NCBI GenBank assembly: GCA_035236585.1 | Contig: CP141127.1 | Location: 66,259,495 to 66,323,494 of the forward strand | Source of the DNA: Warburgia ugandensis | Lineage: Eukaryota; Streptophyta; Magnoliopsida; Canellales; Canellaceae | DNA: 64,000 bases | Direction: 5' to 3' | Shown here: positions 60,773 to 64,000 of the stretch, in pieces | Layout of the letters: every line of letters starts with the position of its first letter | Numbering within the stretch: the first letter of the stretch is position 1 | Translations under genes and position numbers: made by a program | Notes under the pieces: model-generated | Told to the model about the DNA's origin: nothing | The model's input: the letters and a program-made list of their open reading frames with translations, nothing else | Database searches by the model: none

Positions 60773-61434
60773 TGTAATATCCTTAATTTTTAAGATAAAA
60801 GAGGAAATTATTAAATAAATTAAAATAAAAATTTATGGATGAAATTTTTTCTTGAAAACATAATAATTTGAAAGTGCTCGTCGATACGAGTCCAACGCCA
60901 CCAAGAACGCGAAAAACGGAGCTCAAACGAGGGAGTTATGAGCCGTCGAAGTTGTAAGGGCAATTTTGTCATTTGACAGAAACGTATAACATAGGGGCCC
61001 AAATTGATAATGGCACCCCCGTCTTCCACACGTCTGCACCCAAATCCGGCAAAATCTCTAGAGAAGCCATGGAAAGAGGCGTGAATGGAAGAGGTTCTCT
61101 TCCCCTAGGACTCTAGGCCTATATCTACCATCCCCAGGTTGCCAAAACGCTCCACTTTGAGCGTTTTCCCTGAGTGCTACGCAAAACCCTAACCCTACGA
61201 AACTTAGATTTTTCCGGCGAGTAGAGCCCCGGCAACATGAGCAACTCTGGCCAGGTGCAAGGTAAGCCTCAAACCTATGTTTTTCGTATTTATTAAATAG
61301 AAAAACAATTAGAAAAAACATTTAAAAAATTAGGAAAAATCATATTTTTAGGGATCCCAAATGCTCTTAATTAAAATGCCATTATTATAAAATAAATAAA
61401 TAAATAAAATGTCTTGAAAATCCGGGGTGTTACA
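60773..61434 (+). repeat. 3' LTR of the inner Tekay-like element, internally deleted (662 bp)
   Basis: The first 580 bases align with 53,130-53,709 and the last ~80 with 56,024-56,100; 5' LTR positions about 53,710-56,025 are absent. The junction ATTTTTA|GGGATCCC at 61,350 shares only GG between the two parental edges. Ends CCGGGGTGTTACA with an intact CA. A (AAAT)n expansion at 61,390-61,409 replaces the A run of the 5' LTR. It lacks the GC-rich segment and the stem-loop. Confidence 0.92.
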
Positions 61435-61620
61435 CCAAAGGACCTTGACTAATGGAATAGTCTTAGTCCTCAACTCTTGGACTTTACTGTCCAGGGTACG
61501 TACAGGTGTCTTGTCAATGTCATATCAGGCTACAACTCCCTTGGAATCTACTCAAGTATGTGAGACAGCTGACATGTTCCTCCTAACAATTCTAGTGTCA
61601 TCCCCATATCACAATATATG
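61435..61620 (-). pseudogene. Outer Tekay-like element, integrase end (before the insertion point)
   Basis: Minus strand, high to low: MLRRNMSAVSHILE, stop, IPREL, stop, PDMT, then in another frame RTLDSKVQELRTKTIPLVKV and LW at 61,435. It parallels the inner element's MLRKYVPDPSHVLE...LRNKTIALVKVLW. It joins with 53,129-53,047 across the CCAAA duplication. Two stops and one frame change predate or postdate the insertion; this cannot be decided here. Confidence 0.8.
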
Positions 61621-61624
61621 GTAA

Positions 61625-62102
61625 TCATGACAATAATTCTAAAGTCAGCATTCATAAGCTATTCCACAACTGTCATACCCTCTATCTCAAACCATCATAT
61701 AAATCAATGCATATCAATCATCTCTTTATATAACTAGAATACATCATAACCACATATGATGCAAATAGCACAAATCAAGCTCCCATCTAGGAGTTAGTTA
61801 TTTGTGTCCTATTTTAGCATTGGTAAAATCACCATATTGATAAAATTAAGGCATCTTAGCTCATTCGTAGGCAAATCTATGTCAAATCTATTTTAGAACA
61901 CCTCAACACACCCATAGTCAATCATTTACCAAATCAAAACTAGAGCATACAGCTCACCAACGGGAATTCATATGCTAGTCAAAACCACAACATATCAACT
62001 CACCAACAGGCACTCTATACCAACAAGAACCACTCCGCAACATGATCATACTATAAACACTTAGGAGCCTACCACCTAGAAGCTTGCCAAAGTGTCTCAC
62101 AC
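61625..62102. other. Stretch of unclear origin in the outer element
   Basis: Lies between the outer element's coding remnant and its truncated 5' LTR. It is not similar by eye to the outer 3' LTR or to Tekay coding sequence. The phrase CTCACCAACGGGAATTCATATG is echoed 45 bases later as CTCACCAACAGGCACTC. It may be LTR sequence of another family captured during deletion. Confidence 0.4.
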
Positions 62103-62328
62103 CTGCCCTCTAATTTGGGTCCCTTGCATAATTACCAAAATGTCCTTAAAACTTAAAATGTCCATATCTAACTCATTTGAGCTCTGTTTTTGGTGTTCTT
62201 TATATTGTTCAAATCCTATCGATGTGTACTTTCTAAATTTAGTAGTTTCAAGTCAAAATTCTATTTATAATTTTTTTATTAATTCATTTTATTACTAATT
62301 TTTAGGAGTAAAAATTGAGGATATTACA
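62103..62328 (-). repeat. 5' LTR remnant of the outer Tekay-like element
   Basis: Minus strand: starts TGTAATATCCTCAATTTTTA at 62,328 and matches the first 226 bases of the LTR ending at 52,996, down to AAATTAGAGGG at 62,103, where similarity stops abruptly. It keeps the outer LTR edge, so the CTAGG duplication can be checked. Confidence 0.85.
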
Positions 62329-62333
62329 CTAGG

Positions 62334-63140
62334 TTTCATAGTAAACTCCACCTTTGTAGTAGTTTCCTCCACAAAAGAAATAATAATTAGAGGAGAACTT
62401 AAATTTGTTTATGCAATATTCATTGGACTTTTAAAACAATACAAAATAGATTTTACAAGTCCACTCACACTCTATTTCAAAGTTGAACTACCAAATGAGT
62501 CAAACTTCAGCTGCACTTTTAGAAAGGGAAAAAGGCAAATTCCTAATCAGTCAGTCTAGTATGAGATGAGTTCAACTTCTAGTGAGCAAAAATTTCATGA
62601 ACAAGCTAAATCCATAACTAATCCTTAGGATTAGTAAGATAATAGATAATTAGGTGGGTTTGACTAAGGAAACATTAAAAAGTGAGGATACTAAGAAGCC
62701 CGCAAACACTCAAAAAGGTAAAGAGAAGTATTAGAATTCCCCAACTTTTGAACCTACTCCTAAGGCACTCCATATCCTTAGTGTCTGAATATGGAAAAGA
62801 AGAGTACAAATTTAATGAGATAATGGATGTTTTCAAACATGTAAATGTCAATATTCCATTACTCAATGTAATCAAAGAAATACCTTCTTATGCCAAATTT
62901 TTAAAAGACCTCTGCACAAAAAAAATGTAAACTAACTATGTAGAAGAAAGTATTTCTCTCAAAGCAAGTCAACTCGATAATCCAACACAATACGCCACCA
63001 AAATATAGATATCCTAGGTGCCCCACTCTACCATGTGCAATAGGAGAACACATAATTAATAGAACATTACTTGATTTGGGGTTAGGCGTTTACTTATTGC
63101 CTTATTCTATATATAAGCAATTAAGTTTAGGTGAAGTGGA
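62334..63140 (+). pseudogene. Athila-like gag end and protease (second Athila-like element)
   Basis: Resumes the gag interrupted at 49,660. At 62,730-62,930 the plus strand reads FPQLLNLLLRHSISL in one frame and EEYKFNEIMDVFKHVNVNIP, LLNVIKEIPSYAKFLKDLCT in another, the segment before protease; compare 22,640-22,540 of the first element (NAIKDVPTYAKFLKELC). Then RYPRCPTLPC-like residues, INRTLLDLGLGVYLLP with the protease DLG, and YKQLSLGEVE. Several stops. It ends within GTGGAGGCATTTGGG, where the right LTR copy begins. Confidence 0.75.
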
Positions 63141-63162
63141 GGCATTTGGGTAGAAGGCTAAG

Positions 63163-64000
63163 AGAGGTCTGCTGGTTTTGTTGGTATCTAGCAAGTGAAG
63201 CATGCAGCTCTCCCCCCTAATCCATGTATTTCATGTGGGATCCTAGGAGCTTCCTAAGAAAAACACGTTAATCATCTTGGAAGTGGAGGCATTTGGGTAG
63301 AAGATGTCTATAGGTGCTTGAGTGGTTTTTGTCTTCATCACACAACTGCCGATAAGTAGTTGCTTAAAATTGATTTATGAATGGAGTTGTGAGCTGTGCA
63401 TGTAATTCAAAGAGAGTTGGTTGATTACAATATAAAAACATTGGGAAGTGGTGTTGTGTGTGAGAGAGAAAGGTGAGGGAAGGGTGATAAGTGAAATACA
63501 TAGGGATGCTTGGCTGGTGAGTGTTTTCCTTTCAGGGTTTTGGTTGTAGTGTGATATCCACTATGCTTATCAAGTAACACAACAAGTGTAAGATATCAAT
63601 TGGTTGATCAAAGAAGTATTAGTGCGGGTTGGCAAGTTCAACGATTTTCGTTGAGTGACACATCAGGAAAGCTAGTGATATCAATCCACTCCATAGGATT
63701 CTTTATTTTATTTATGCTTTCTTTTAATTCATGTATAACACTTATAATCCTTTAAATTTAAATGCAATGAAAGTTCTCTTTACTTTCCATTAGATAATTA
63801 TTTTTATTTGCTTTAGTTAGATATTTTATGCTTTTCTTTAGTATTGGGTTTTGATAGTTGCCAATCTGAGTGTGAGATTTGCATCTCAGTATAATGTTAG
63901 GAATTAGTACGTCTAGCTGATTTTCACCCTAGGGTTAGGACAAAACCACATTAGATAGATAATTTCAAGATTAAGTAACTATTATTTATAAAAATAGTTT
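63163..64000 (+). repeat. Part of the 3' LTR of the second Athila-like element
   Basis: Matches 46,166-47,075 in the same orientation, running off the right edge of the window. The first bases of the LTR are missing because the join with protease lies inside it. Shares CTCCCCCCTAATCC, GTTTTCCTTTCAGGGTTTTG and ATGAAAGTTCTCTTT. Confidence 0.75.

Larger units (their letters stand above)
53130..61434 (+). mobile_element. Inner Tekay/Del-like element, plus strand, inserted in the outer one
   Basis: 5' LTR 53,130-56,100, primer site, gag, protease, RT, RNase H, integrase, chromodomain-like end, polypurine tract, and a shortened 3' LTR 60,773-61,434. The target duplication CCAAA is perfect (53,125-53,129 and 61,435-61,439). 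Over the 580 bases where both LTRs align I count about 22 differences by eye, many of them C/T or G/A, so this is the youngest identifiable full-order element here. Tekay/Del-like because of the very long LTR, initiator tRNA-Met-type primer site, single-frame gag-pol order and LRNKTIALVKVLW-type end after integrase. It cannot be autonomous: four in-frame stops and three frame changes. Confidence 0.92.
49661..62328 (-). mobile_element. Outer Tekay/Del-like element, minus strand, inserted in Athila gag
   Basis: The left end (49,661) reads TGTGACGACT and the right end (62,328) GAGGATATTACA on the plus strand, so on the minus strand the element runs TGTAATATCC...GTCGTCACA. The flanks are CTAGG at 49,656-49,660 and CTAGG at 62,329-62,333, a perfect duplication. 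On the left is a full 3' LTR, a polypurine tract and the end of the coding region; on the right are coding remnants, about 480 bases of unclear origin and only the first 226 bases of the 5' LTR. Gag, protease, RT, RNase H and most of integrase are deleted. The inner Tekay-like element splits its last coding stretch. Confidence 0.85.
46166..64000 (+). mobile_element. Second Athila-like element, plus strand, pol deleted, with nested Tekay elements
   Basis: Two direct copies of the same sequence (46,166-47,075 and 63,163-64,000) flank an Athila-type gag (48,635-49,655) and gag end plus protease (62,334-63,140). The Tekay-like element at 49,661-62,328 splits the gag, with duplication CTAGG. RT, RNase H and integrase are absent: protease runs straight into the right LTR copy. 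The right end lies beyond the window. The start of the left LTR is uncertain (somewhere between 45,149 and 46,166). Confidence 0.75.

Overview
This window reads as intergenic heterochromatin from a large, repeat-rich flowering-plant genome. No host gene, tRNA, rRNA or CRISPR was recognised. Almost every stretch that could be identified is a transposable element: plant-type Ty3/gypsy elements (Tekay/Del-like, Athila-like and Tat-like), a Ty1/copia remnant, an RTE-type LINE, a CACTA transposon and a MULE fragment. Every coding region is broken by stops or frameshifts. The sequence does not fix the species.

Layout. 1-2,080: minus-strand gypsy LTR pieces and a ~97 bp minisatellite. ~2,100-7,091: a defective CACTA transposon whose clear right terminus is 7,091, abutting a MULE transposase SWIM-domain fragment (7,092-7,570). 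8,385-~28,610: an Athila-like element on the minus strand (3' LTR, polypurine tract, integrase, RNase H, RT, protease, gag, primer site, truncated 5' LTR). It was interrupted three times: by a solo LTR of its own family (13,139-16,975) and by two plus-strand solo LTRs of one other family (17,135-19,613, duplication ACTAG; 23,483-26,127, duplication GATCT). ~28,611-41,390: a decayed Tat-like element (LTR pieces, gag remnant) holding a 4.1 kb solo LTR (28,720-32,866) and an RTE LINE (35,105-36,950, minus). 41,480-42,250: copia RT remnant, then about 4 kb that was not recognised.

46,166-64,000 is a three-level nest. The outermost host is a second Athila-like element (plus strand; gag, protease, flanking LTR copies, pol absent). 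Inserted in it is a Tekay-like element on the minus strand (49,661-62,328, duplication CTAGG). Inserted in that element's chromodomain-like 3' coding end is another Tekay-like element on the plus strand (53,130-61,434, duplication CCAAA). This innermost copy is the only one with a nearly full gag-protease-RT-RNase H-integrase-chromodomain order, but it carries four in-frame stops and three frame changes. Its 3' LTR has lost about 2.3 kb that the 5' LTR keeps.

The most interesting signal is a stem-loop found at the same place, about 370-510 bases before the LTR end, in five LTRs of four sequence types. The stem sequences differ but the pairing is kept.
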